Positions 46,423 through 56,327 of a DNA stretch of 64,000 nucleotides are shown piece after piece. Within the stretch, counting starts at the first letter, position 1; each line of letters begins with the position of its first letter. The translations under genes and the position numbers were made by a program. The stretch comes from Agapanthus africanus. Lineage: Eukaryota > Streptophyta > Magnoliopsida > Asparagales > Amaryllidaceae. The notes beneath the pieces are model-generated. The model made no database searches. It worked only from the letters and a program-made list of their open reading frames with translations, and had not been told where the DNA came from. The stretch lies in assembly GCA_030015575.1 (NCBI GenBank), contig JASDDO010000016.1, positions 110,255,241 to 110,319,240 on the forward strand, in the 5' to 3' direction.

Positions 46423-47361
46423 CTAGGGCCAGCTGCTGTAGTATCGCATACTGCGCATCCCGAAGAGTCTCTCAAACTGTATCTGGGGAATGGCCTTCGT
46501 GAGTGGATCCGCCGTGTTGTTCTTCGTGTCAACCCTCCTAACCTCGATCTCCCGGAGATCAACTATCTCCCGGATCAGGTGATACCGCCTCAGAATATGC
46601 CTGGATCGCTGATGGGACCTGGGTTCCTTGGCCAAAGCCACCGCTCCATTGTTATCGCAATACAAAGGTATTGGATGCTCAATGGATGGAACCACTCCAA
46701 GTTCAGTAATGAACTTCTTGATCCAGACAGCCTCTTTGGCAGCATCGTTGGCAGCGATGTATTCAGCCTCTATCGTCGACTCTGCCACGGTTTCCTGCTT
46801 GGAACTCTTCCAGCTAACCGCCCCTCCGTAAAGGGTAAAGACAAATCCCGACTGCGACTTAGAGTCATCCTTATCACTCTGGAAGCTCGAATCGGTAAAG
46901 GACTCCACTTGGAGTTCTCCATTACCATACACCAAGAGCATCTCTTTAGTCCTTCGTAAGTACTTGAGAATGCTCTTCACTGCTGTCCAGTGACTCTCTC
47001 CATGATCAGCTTGATACCTGCTCACTACACTTAGTGAGTATGCAACATCGGGTCTGGTACATAGCATCGCGTACATGATAGAGCCTACAGCCGAAGCATA
47101 GGGTATCCCTTGCATGCGAGCTCTCTCCAAATCAGTCTTGGGAGACATCTCTTTGGAGAGAGTGACTCCAGAGATCGTGGGCAAGTTCCCACGCTTGGAT
47201 TCTTCCATACTAAACCTCTTTAGTATGGTGTCAATGTACTTGGATTGGGACAATCCCAAAATCCGTTTGGATCTATCTCTATATATCCTTATTCCCAATA
47301 TGCAGGAGGCATCACCAAGATCTTTCATTGAGAATCTTTGTGATAAGAAGAGCTTGACCGA
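46423..47361 (-). CDS. Outer copia pol, segment 3: RT C-terminus and RNase H
   Basis: This segment continues in the same frame as segment 2 after a TAA at 47362-47364. It opens with the RT connection region (FSMKDLGDASCILGIRIYRD) and continues into RNase H. Counting from the Met at 47328, Asp146 (FTDSS), Glu187/189 (TIEAEY), Asp225 (YCDNNG) and the TADPLTK motif near 272-278 are all present. The fold looks intact and ends normally 15 bp from the LTR. RNase H removes template RNA during reverse transcription. On its own the segment could not be made as part of Pol unless the upstream stops were read through. Confidence 0.92.
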   Translation of the reverse strand, partial: SVKLFLSQRFSMKDLGDASCILGIRIYRDRSKRILGLSQSKYIDTILKRFSMEESKRGNLPTISGVTLSKEMSPKTDLERARMQGIPYASAVGSIMYAMLCTRPDVAYSLSVVSRYQADHGESHWTAVKSILKYLRRTKEMLLVYGNGELQVESFTDSSFQSDKDDSKSQSGFVFTLYGGAVSWKSSKQETVAESTIEAEYIAANDAAKEAVWIKKFITELGVVPSIEHPIPLYCDNNGAVALAKEPRSHQRSRHILRRYHLIREIVDLREIEVRRVDTKNNTADPLTKAIPQIQFERLFGMRSMRYYSSWP

Positions 47362-49020
47362 TTACAGCATAGGAATATCATTTCCTATCAAGAGTATGTC
47401 GTCCACGTACAATACGAGGAAGACAACCTTACTCTCTGCAACCTTCTTGTAAATACAAGGTTCATCTGGGTTTTTGACGAAATCGAACTCTTTGATAACG
47501 ACGTCAAAGCAGATGTTCCAACTCCGCGATGCTTGCTTTAATCCATAAATGGATTTAAGCAGCTTGCACACCTTCCCGCTGCTCCCACTGTCTACGAAGC
47601 CCTCTGGCCGAGTCATGTACACGCACTCTTCTAAATCAGCATTTAGAAAGGCGGTCTTAACATCCATTTGCCAGATTTCGTAGTAATGATATGCAGTGAT
47701 GGCAAGCATGATCCGGATGGATTTAAGCATAGCCACTGGAGAAAAGGTTTCGTCATAGTCCACACCTGGTCTTTGACGAAAACCCTTTGCAACAAGTCTA
47801 GCTTTGAAAGTCTCCACTTTCCCATATACACCAAGTTTTTTCTTGAAGATCCACTTGCTCCCAATGGGTTTTACCCCTTCAGGAGCAACATCCAAAGTCC
47901 ATACTTTGTTAGTGTACATGGATTCCATCTCGGACCGCATAGCATCCAGCCATTTCACTGAGTCCCTACTCGTGATGGCCTGCTCGAAACTAGTTGGGTC
48001 ATCATCCTCCATGATGCAATCCTCGCTCCCACCATCCATGAGAAAACCGTAGTATCTCTCAGGTTGGCGAGGAACCCTACTAGATCGACGGAGAGGCTGA
48101 GGTTCATTGGGAGCTACTGAATCTTCTGGTTCCACTAAATCTTCAGTTACGGTTTGTGTATCTGGAACTTCTTCCAGCTCTACCACTTTGCCACTAATTT
48201 CTTTTTCAAGGAATTCCTTTTCTAAAAAGGTGGCATATTGAGAAACAAACACTTTTTGTTCTTCAGCATGGTAGAAAAAATATCCTTGGGAATTCTTAGG
48301 ATATCCTACAAACTTGCAAAGAACTGACCGTGCCTCGAGTTTGTCTGGATTTTGCCTTTTGACATAGGCCGAACAACCCCATATCTTAACTCGTTTAAAA
48401 TATGGTCTCTTCCCACTCCATATCTCATATGGTGTGGTAGGTACAGATTTAGATAGAACTTGATTCAATAGGTATGTTGCTGTTTCCAGCGCATATCCCC
48501 AGAAGGAAATAGGTAACTCGGCTGTGCTCATCATAGAGCGCACCATATCTAATAGGGTGCGGTTCCTCCGTTCTGATACACCGTTGTGCTGTGGTGTATA
48601 TGGAGGAGTCAGATGAGAAGGAATCCCATTCTCTTTTAGGAAGTCCAGGAATTCATTGCTCAAGTATTCACCTCCTCGATCAGATCGTAGGATTTTAATA
48701 CTTTTTCTGGTTTGGTTCTCAACTTCTTGTTTATATTCCCTAAATTTCTCAAAAGCTTCTGATTTGTGTTTCATCAGGAACATATACCCGAACCTAGAGA
48801 GATCGTCAGTGAATGTAATGAAGTATGAAGAACCATCCCTGGCATGTGTAGACATAGGACCGCATACATCACTATGTATCAGTCCCAAGAGTTCGGTAAC
48901 TCTTTCTCTGTGTCCCGTAAACGGAGTTTTGGTCATCTTGCCTTTGAGACATGACTGGCAAGTGTCATAAGATGAAAATTCGAAAGGTTTCAAATATCCA
49001 TCCTTATGCAACTTAGCCAG
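47362..49020 (-). CDS. Outer copia pol, segment 2: integrase and RT
   Basis: 549 residues from the codon at 49011 to the TAA at 47362. The integrase zinc-finger cysteines are C18 and C21 (TCQSC). Catalytic triad D48 (HSDVCGP), D111 (SDRGGEY) and E147 (GVSERRN), giving the D-D35-E spacing. The copia linker [18 protein letters not shown] is near 310-327, then RT with [20 protein letters not shown] and the catalytic YVDD at 535-538. All active-site residues are kept. It joins segments 1 and 3 in one frame, separated only by single stop codons. Integrase inserts the cDNA; RT copies the RNA. Confidence 0.94.
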   Translation of the reverse strand: MAKLHKDGYLKPFEFSSYDTCQSCLKGKMTKTPFTGHRERVTELLGLIHSDVCGPMSTHARDGSSYFITFTDDLSRFGYMFLMKHKSEAFEKFREYKQEVENQTRKSIKILRSDRGGEYLSNEFLDFLKENGIPSHLTPPYTPQHNGVSERRNRTLLDMVRSMMSTAELPISFWGYALETATYLLNQVLSKSVPTTPYEIWSGKRPYFKRVKIWGCSAYVKRQNPDKLEARSVLCKFVGYPKNSQGYFFYHAEEQKVFVSQYATFLEKEFLEKEISGKVVELEEVPDTQTVTEDLVEPEDSVAPNEPQPLRRSSRVPRQPERYYGFLMDGGSEDCIMEDDDPTSFEQAITSRDSVKWLDAMRSEMESMYTNKVWTLDVAPEGVKPIGSKWIFKKKLGVYGKVETFKARLVAKGFRQRPGVDYDETFSPVAMLKSIRIMLAITAYHYYEIWQMDVKTAFLNADLEECVYMTRPEGFVDSGSSGKVCKLLKSIYGLKQASRSWNICFDVVIKEFDFVKNPDEPCIYKKVAESKVVFLVLYVDDILLIGNDIPML

Positions 49021-49728
49021 TCATGTTGCTTTGATGTGACCCAGTCTACAATGCCACAAGAAGGATTCGTTCATTTCTGAACTCTTCCTCTTGTGTGTGT
49101 TAGTTATGCTCAGAACTGTTGATTGATTTAGAACATAAATGCCATTGCACAACGTGCCTGATCCAACCAACTTTTGGTTACGGAAAATGTTCATAACATT
49201 GTCCTGTAATACAAAATTATATCCCTCTTTACTCAACAAAGAAACCGATATAATGTTGCATATCAGGTTCGGCATGTAATAGCATTCGTTCAGAACCAAT
49301 GTATTACCAGTTGGAAATGCAAGGTGATATTCTCCGACAGTCTTAGCTGCAACAATTGCACCATTTCCAACTCTAATGTCTTTATCACCTTCTCCAAGTT
49401 CTCTACCTTTCCTGAGCCCATGTAACTGATTACATATATGGGATCCTGACCCGGTATCTAATACCCAGGACGTGGAGCAAATGGAGAAACAATTCTCTGT
49501 AACGAACACACCCGAAGAAAATGCATCAACATGTACTTTCTTCATTCGGGTGGCATGGGAATCCTGGTATTCCCCTATATCCTGTTCAGTCCTATAACTC
49601 TTATAAGAAAGAACGGAACCAACGTTCCCCAGCACAGTATAACATGCGGGTTCGGTCAATACATCCATATTATTATCTTTATTAGGGTATGACATGGTCG
49701 CTACCTGGAGAGAGAGAGAAGAAAACAC
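49021..49728 (-). CDS. Outer copia pol, segment 1: protease and gag-pre-integrase
   Basis: 235 residues to a TGA at 49021-49023. The first ATG is at 49693-49695; the frame is open further upstream through a CT-rich tract. The aspartic protease motif LDTGSGSHIC starts at Asp91. The gag-pre-integrase/zinc-finger motif WHCRLGHI lies at 225-232 and pairs with C18/C21 of segment 2. No zinc knuckle precedes the protease, and no gag frame lies upstream, unlike a standard copia gag-pol. The matching frame at 39053-39370 has the same organisation. Confidence 0.9.
   Translation of the reverse strand: MFSSLSLQVATMSYPNKDNNMDVLTEPACYTVLGNVGSVLSYKSYRTEQDIGEYQDSHATRMKKVHVDAFSSGVFVTENCFSICSTSWVLDTGSGSHICNQLHGLRKGRELGEGDKDIRVGNGAIVAAKTVGEYHLAFPTGNTLVLNECYYMPNLICNIISVSLLSKEGYNFVLQDNVMNIFRNQKLVGSGTLCNGIYVLNQSTVLSITNTHKRKSSEMNESFLWHCRLGHIKAT
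49705..49725 (-). promoter_or_regulatory. CT-rich tract ending in CAG, possible 3' splice site
   Basis: On the minus strand TTCTTCTCTCTCTCTCCAG lies just before GTAGCGACCATG. It is conserved at 39357-39377 and, less exactly, at 3491-3513. Position and composition fit a splice acceptor feeding protease-pol. No donor was identified. Confidence 0.4.
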
Positions 49729-50145
49729 TTTAGCGTATGCTCGTGCAAGATCAGATTGGTTATTATCTTATCTAATCAGGATGGCTCCTACTGTTTTTAT
49801 CAAATCTTCCTTCAAACCCTAAAAGAAAGACTAGTCGGGATTAATTACACACTACAAGTTCGTCGATCTTTCAGCCAGGCCAGTGTCGGTACTTTGAGGG
49901 AGGTCCCCCGTGCTTTCGCACGAACCTAATTAATGTAAACCTCGTTTTCCCAGAGGCGTAACCCCGTTGACACCTTTCTAGACACCTACTTGATCAGCTA
50001 ATTGCAATGTGTAAAACTCTCCCTGGAGTAACTCTTACTCACAATGGGTATCGGGATCCAACTATCTCATAGAAGGTATGCAATCTCATTGCAAATTTCA
50101 ACACTTGAAATTCCCGATAATATTTTGTCCCTAGCAGCTATATGA

Positions 50146-50338
50146 CCTTAACATAGTCAACAAATCATAAGTGCTAGTCAAGTTCAACCCGTCATTTCCT
50201 GATTGAATTAAACCAACCCGCACGACCCTTAACATAGTCAACAAAGTCGCACGACTACCCTAATCCAATCTGCATCATATGCATAAGCAGATAAATACTG
50301 GTCAGCTACCGCACACTACGCCTTAACATAGTCAACAA
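50146..50338 (-). repeat. Triple leader stem-loop motif, outer version
   Basis: Three identical CCTTAACATAGTCAACAA copies (plus strand) at 50146-50163, 50227-50244 and 50321-50338. In the transcribed sense: TTGAC-TAT-GTTAA then GG, with one G-U pair. Spacing is 94 then 81 bp in transcription order. Confidence 0.85.
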
Positions 50339-50486
50339 ACGTAGCACGAATACTAACTAGTACTTATCTAAAATGACGGAGGGCTACGACAGGTTTTTCT
50401 GAAAACCTATTGCGTAATGAACTTGATATCGTTGTAGAATCAAATGAAGTTTTGAAATGGAGTGATTTTGAGGCTTTTCTAGTTTT

Positions 50487-50726
50487 GCTGAAGGGGTCAC
50501 TCCCGGTGAAGGGATCGTCGGCCCTTTTCTCGTCGAATGAGGTGCGGGGTATATCATATATATCACTGTGAAAAGCAGAAACTATAGAAGCAATCAAAAA
50601 CAAACCGAGGGTGTAGCATCTACCAGTTATTTCTAAAGGAGTCACTCCCGGTGAAGGGATCTCGGTCCTTTCCTCATCGAATAAGGTGCAGAACATATCA
50701 CATATACCGCTGTGCAAAGCAAGAAC
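50487..50726 (-). repeat. Paired leader repeats, outer version
   Basis: Copies offset 145 bp (TCACTCCCGGTGAAGGGATC at 50497 and 50642). The second stem reads CTC/GAG in one copy and, in RNA sense, CCTTAT/ATGAGG with a G-U pair in the other. Confidence 0.85.
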
Positions 50727-52318
50727 TGTAGCTACCTGTTTCATTTAAAATTTGATTCTACAACATCTTAGGTTTCTTTTCTTTCATTAATCTCATTAAT
50801 GAAGTCCCATCATTTAAGTACCTAAACATCACAGATAAATACGACGTACACTTATGCCATCCGCATTCGCCTGGATGTCCCCTCGTGCACCGTTAGGTTA
50901 GGTAACTAACGACAGAGCAGGGCAGGGCTAGTGCGGATGCAAAACATAAGTAACGTCTATATAATATATCATATATACTATATATACTGTATCTATCACA
51001 GAACATCACATGATCACATCACAGATATCGCAGCAGAAGAAACATATGAAACATTGGATATACTAGGACGTCCGTGTTTTCAATACGAGCCAGTATAAAA
51101 CACGGATTCCACGGTCGTGATGAATAGCCAATCCCACACCCGTAGACCCCTACGAGAGCGGCAAGCAACCCTACCAATTCTAGGGTTAGGAGACCCGGAC
51201 TCGACTCCTCGAGTTGGTCTCCCACTGGACCCCAGAACCCGGTTACTTGTGCTCCCCTCCTTGGGTCTATCCTAATGCGGAAAAGTAAAAAATATACAAA
51301 AGGTGACAACTTCCGCAACCTGGAAGTGCCCCAAATAAAAGAATATTACATACAAGTTTTTACATGAATGAAAATGAAAAACACTCATCTCACATAAAAA
51401 CCCCCCGGCTATTCGAACACGACAATCCAATATAATATATCCAGCAACACATAACATCACATGTCATCAACGTAAGTAAGTATGCATACCCCAATTGTCG
51501 TTGACGTATAGCAACGAAACCGGCGATATCGACATACTACACTTACGGTCACAGAAAAGAAAGTGTAAAACTACAACAGGTGGAATCCGCAACCCTTTTA
51601 GACATCACATGCCTAATCAAATGAAATACTTAGACATCACATGCCTAACAGTTATAAACCCCACATTTTAGTCTCATTATCGAAAACTCTTTTCAATATC
51701 AAGTGAAATTAAACCGCTAGATTTATAACATTCATTCAGTTATCTCATAACTGTTTGTGAATTCCAATTATTGTATCCCATTCCGGATAAATAGAATATA
51801 TTAAACATTCCGATCGAACATTCGAACACCCAAGTTTTCCCGAAATCGCTCAACACATGAAATAGGTTCAAAGACATTCACTTCATGCCTCAGTAACAAC
51901 GGTCCAGCCGTAGAAGGGTCAAGCCAACGCCTCATATGTGGCACGCCGTACTGCCCCAAACCCGAAGGTTCAAAGGGCAGTTCAAGACGGTCACATAATC
52001 GAGTTAAGGTTTGTTGTCTTCTAGAGGGGCCATCGCGTTACTTGCACTACTCAGAACGTCCTTAAACCACAGAAAATCCAACACTTGGAAAATTTCCGGC
52101 AGGGGAAAAGTTGGGTATTTATATCCGGTCGAACCTTTTAACATATTCTAAAATATCCGGAAAGCCACATAGACAATGTTTAATAATCCGATCGAATCGT
52201 CGATTCCCAATACAACCCCAGAACATTCAACTCTTGAGTCAAATTAAAAATTCCCAGAAAATTCAGCATAATAAAATAGGAATTACTGTGCAAAAATAGA
52301 CAGATGATGTCATCAGAT

Positions 52319-52367
52319 GGCCGCGGAACCGCCGCAGAAGCCAGGCTTCTGTCGCGGTTCCGCCGCG
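52319..52367. repeat. GC-rich double palindrome, outer leader
   Basis: GGCCGCGGAACCGCCGC and GTCGCGGTTCCGCCGC flank the dyad AGAAGC-CAG-GCTTCT, about 185 bp downstream of the primer site. Confidence 0.9.
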
Positions 52368-52552
52368 CCCTTAGCAGATCATCGGATAAATTTTGCATCG
52401 TAATTCTTAGAATTCCCTGCTGAATTTTTTAAGCATTTTTAATATGGAAAAATCCCAGATTTTAGAAAAAGTCCAGAGAGCATATCGGGAATTAGGGTTT
52501 CGGTTCGATCGGGTTTCAAACGTCGTCTAGACTTCGCCTAAGGCTCTAGCTA

Positions 52553-52566
52553 GGCTCTGATACAAC
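52553..52566 (-). other. Primer-binding site of outer copia
   Basis: The minus strand reads GTTGTATCAGAGCC beside the LTR, one base away from the usual TGGTATCAGAGCC. Confidence 0.85.
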
Positions 52567-54788
52567 TGTAGGGTTCCTAGGCACGCTAATGAAGTCTCAC
52601 AAGGCATCAACCATGCCGATTTCAAATTTTATGAGTGCCGCGAAACCCTAATACGGATCGTCAACTAGAAATTTAGGCGAAAAACGAAACTAGTTAACAA
52701 CTTAACTAAAGGAGAAAGGCTACAACCTTTGTAGATCCGATTCTCCACTTCCTTATCTCCACGTAGGCGTCCTCTCGCTGTCCATCTCGAATCCCGAACT
52801 CAATCGTCGGCTTCATCGGGGAAATGGGCGGACTAGGTCGTCGGCTTCGTGCCGAAGATGATCTACGTCGAGGCATCACAAGTTCAAGCTCCAACTTCAC
52901 CAAGTTGTGAAACTTGTGAAGAAAACACCCTATACTACTTGGCAAGAGGTAGAGGGTGAAGAAATAGGAGGTGGGTTCACTTTAGAATTGGATTTCTCTC
53001 ACTTTTGCTCAAGTTTCCATTGATGGACTTAAGCTTTTCTTGAAGAAGAAGATGATGAAGATGAAGAAAGAATATGATAAGTATTCTAAAATGAAAAAGA
53101 AAATGAAAACTTATCATAATCTTAACCATAGTTAAGCGTAGAGAATGAACTAGGGTTAGTTCAAATGGTTAGGGTTAAGCATGAGACAAGAATGGTGACT
53201 AAGTCAAAGCTTCATGAAGCTTCAATAAGAAACAAAGAAAGCCACCATTCTCATCTTTATCTTTTCCAAATAAATAAATAAACAAATAAATAAATAAATG
53301 AAAAAGCAAAACCCTAATCATCAACTTAACCATGGTTTAATTCTATACACTTAACCAAATGAGTAAGCATCATCAAACATGATACAAACATGTGCACAAA
53401 AGTATATCACATATACAACTTGCACATTAAGTGAGAAAATCCATTTAAAGTGAACTAATACTAGCTAATGCAAAGTAATATGTCAAATATATAATTATAC
53501 ATTAAATCATTAAATCAACACTTGATTTAACGATCCGGTCATATCGCATATAACCGACTAGTATCCTATGTAGCGGCTTATCGAATCAATCCTTGATTCG
53601 ATATCTAGGTTATATCGAATATAACCAGTCGATACATCCATCGCGAGAATGAAATACGGTATCACATACACGCATTATTCTCGGTCCTTCACATATCTCA
53701 TATGCGCTCCTATTTCGTTTCGTTTGAGCCAGGAAACCTCTGTGTAGGACTCTAAAGACTCGTCAATACGCCGGTAGCAGATGATGATCATATCAAACAT
53801 CCACAAGCCGCAAGCGGTCTGCTAAACGTAACGGCCATCCGGGTATTGAACGATCAGAAGATCGACGAGCTAGCCCGCTCACACTCCTGTGAATCCAACC
53901 AGTAACACTTACCGTACAGTCCGGTCTGTTCGTCTGATATGTCGCATATCAAGTCTAGGGGTGGTAAACGTCAGACCCCAATAACCGATAAGTCGTGCCG
54001 ATGTGAGGCTCATAACGGGTCGAGAAACTACTGGTAACACTTACCAGCAAATCTCTGATCAGCCCTGGCCAGGGACTTCCCTGTTACGACCAATCGAGCA
54101 CAGTGCAACATCAACCCCGAATACCGGGAGAGACGAAACTCCTCCTATCGCTCATTGCCTCCATGTGACTCGGGACTGTACCCAAAGACCACCGTTTTGC
54201 ACGCCCTCATGCACGTGGTAAGGTGGAGATCAAAGCACAGTGGGAATCACACAAGACTCTATGACGATCTCGGGTCTTCAGACTAACCTGTACAAGTGTC
54301 ACCTGAGAACTGCCATCTGACGTGAGGTATAATACCATCTGAGTGTTCTCGGCGAGTCCGTCCAGTGTACCCAGTCTCCCCTGAGCACCCGTATATCATC
54401 TCTGATGTCAAACACCAATGGATATGGGATCATCCATCGCCCATCTCATGGGTCGAGAAGCATATACGCTAGTCTACTCTGGTATATCGATGTCCCGTCT
54501 CGATACCCCCATGACTAGGGACTTTGAAGGATATACTTATGGACTACCATGTCCCCACTAGTATGATCTGCATCATAGTCCAGGAAGTCAAGTACACATC
54601 CTAAGGGCTTTACCAACATGTAACTATAAGACAGTATAAATAGACTAGTATACATGTTAAGATAAAGAGTAACCAGATAGCATACTATCATATCGATCAA
54701 GAAAGTCATCTCTATATATGTCCAAGCATCCAATATAATATACATCATCTGTACAATACTGGCCTCTAGGGCATACATACAACTAACA
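52567..54788 (-). repeat. Outer copia 5' LTR (uninterrupted)
   Basis: 2222 bp, TGTAGGGTTCC...ACAACTAACA, followed by the second CCGAG duplicate at 54789-54793. It serves as the empty-site reference for the inner insertion (GAGGG at 52952-52956). Confidence 0.96.
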
Positions 54789-54899
54789 CCGAGAACCTGT
54801 AACCTGCAACTATGTAGCAGACATGGGTCAAAAGCACCTGTTTATTTGTAAAATGACTAAAAATGGGGAATATAATAATGCAAAATTATGATATGAACA
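54789..54899 (-). repeat. Tat-like LTR b, high-coordinate part
   Basis: It begins with the duplicated CCGAG, then aacctgtaacctgcaactat, as at 30114-30140. It ends TATGAACA before a polypurine tract, so this is the U3 start of the split LTR. Confidence 0.88.
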
Positions 54900-54938
54900 A
54901 ATACCCCAAAATTTATCTTTTGCTCGTCCTCGAGCAAA
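54900..54938 (-). other. Polypurine tract and perfect hairpin of Tat-like unit 2
   Basis: Beside the LTR is TTTTGGGGTAT (transcribed sense). Next to it, 54919-54938 is a perfect 8-bp stem TTTGCTCG/CGAGCAAA with a TCCT loop. Confidence 0.8.
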
Positions 54939-56309
54939 CTTAGTTTTATTCTTGAAAAATACCTAGCCTCACTTTCGCAGGGAAACGCGATTGAACTGAG
55001 CTCGTGCAACAAGCCGTTAAACCTCTAGGTGTCCTTAGTAGGAGGAGTGTTGTCTCATGAGGGTTTTCAGCGGATACTACCCACAAAATCTTATCAATTC
55101 GGCCAATTGACTTTTATTCTCCAATTAGGTTTTCTAACAAGAAACTCTATTATCCTCGACTCATAAATTAGACACCCGTATTTTTCACGCATCCTTATCA
55201 TTTAACTTAAGATTATATATATTCTTGTGAATTTACTTAGCTTTTGGCATCTTATAAGTTTTCCTTCTAGTGTTCCATCTCAACTTAGGAATTTTTATCA
55301 TCTCTATTAAAGATATAAGTCCTATTTTTCATTCCTATATCTTATCTAAACCCCAATCACATACCCCTACGTGTGTGTATATATCACCCCTACACTTAGA
55401 AATTCAAATCAAGCTATTATACTCTTGTCCATCGTCCAAAGTAATTTTCAATTGGTGAATTTTTAGATGAAATTGCTCATATATTCTTCATGCGACCGTT
55501 AATACTTCTTGAGGTACCAACGACCGATTACAAAATGTGTTTGCACATTAAAGCATAATTCCTAGTCTTGTAATCCCCAAGGCTTTTAGCAGTGACTCCC
55601 AAACCAGTTGGTCTAAGGCACTAGGTGATGAAGCACCCTCGCTAAATATTTTTTTTCTATTAATGCAGCCTTAAGTAATTACAAAAACCAGTGTTCATTT
55701 TTTATCTCTTTATTCACACTTGTATTTTTATTTTATTTTTCTTCATACTAAGGACTTTAGACAAGAGCATTTCAAGGTCTCTTCTACTATTCCAAGTTTC
55801 AAGGTTCGTGTTTATTCAATTTGTAGGGTATATATTTTCAGAATTTAGACTTAAGCTCAGGAATTATTTTTCAAACTTGTACTTTAATAAAGATATCAAT
55901 ACTTTTCCCTTGTTTTAACTTAGCCCAAGAAGTCAACTCGAAATTTGCCTATTTCTAAATAAACTACAAAGACATATACTTTCTACCGTTAAATTTTAAG
56001 AAAGGTTATTTTTAGAGTATTTAATTTACTAAGTCTAAGATCTAGTTATTCCTAGCTAGATAACCTATTTGTCAAACTCAAGTCACTTAAAGCCAAGATT
56101 GAATGTTTTAATTTTTATAATTTTTTCAAATTTTTCAGTATTTATTTTTCTATTTTCAAAATTTTCAATTTTTATGATTTTTATTTAAGGATGTAATGCA
56201 TAATTTAAACATGCAAAAGAAAAAGAAAAAATATATAAAAAAATTCAAAAAAAGTATGCAATGCAAAAGATAACTATATACAACTACCAACTCCTCCAAA
56301 CTTATCCAA

Positions 56310-56327
56310 AGCAGTGCCCTCACTGCT
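56310..56327 (-). repeat. Internal hairpin overlapping the end of the unit 2 frame
   Basis: AGCAGTG-CCCT-CACTGCT (plus strand) is a 7-bp stem matching 31547-31564, where the stem is GACAGTG/CACTGTC. The two outermost pairs are swapped but still pair. The frame's stop codon falls within it. Confidence 0.7.

Larger units (their letters stand above)
49729..52552 (-). other. Leader of outer copia, no gag seen
   Basis: 2.8 kb from the primer site to pol. Order in the transcribed sense: GC-rich palindrome (52367-52319), variable AT-rich part, a conserved block at 50870-50940 (also at 4515-4595 and 60325-60410), paired repeats, triple motif, CT-rich tract. The longest minus-strand frames (for example 51019-51318) have no gag motif. 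Confidence 0.75.
33960..54788 (-). mobile_element. Outer Ty1-copia element (Angela/BARE-like), itself interrupted
   Basis: This is a full minus-strand element with 2222-bp LTRs (33960-34349 plus 44577-46408; 52567-54788), a polypurine tract, pol, a 2.8-kb leader and a primer site. Without the inner insertion it is about 10.6 kb. LTR halves are equal in length to the base (390 and 1832). They differ at about 45-50 sites by eye, roughly 2%. Confidence 0.95.

Noticed and set aside
46579-46959. Plus-strand open frames opposite copia pol (also near 47114, 47668 and 63635)
   Set aside because: Antisense shadows of the RNase H and RT frames; no coding signature of their own.
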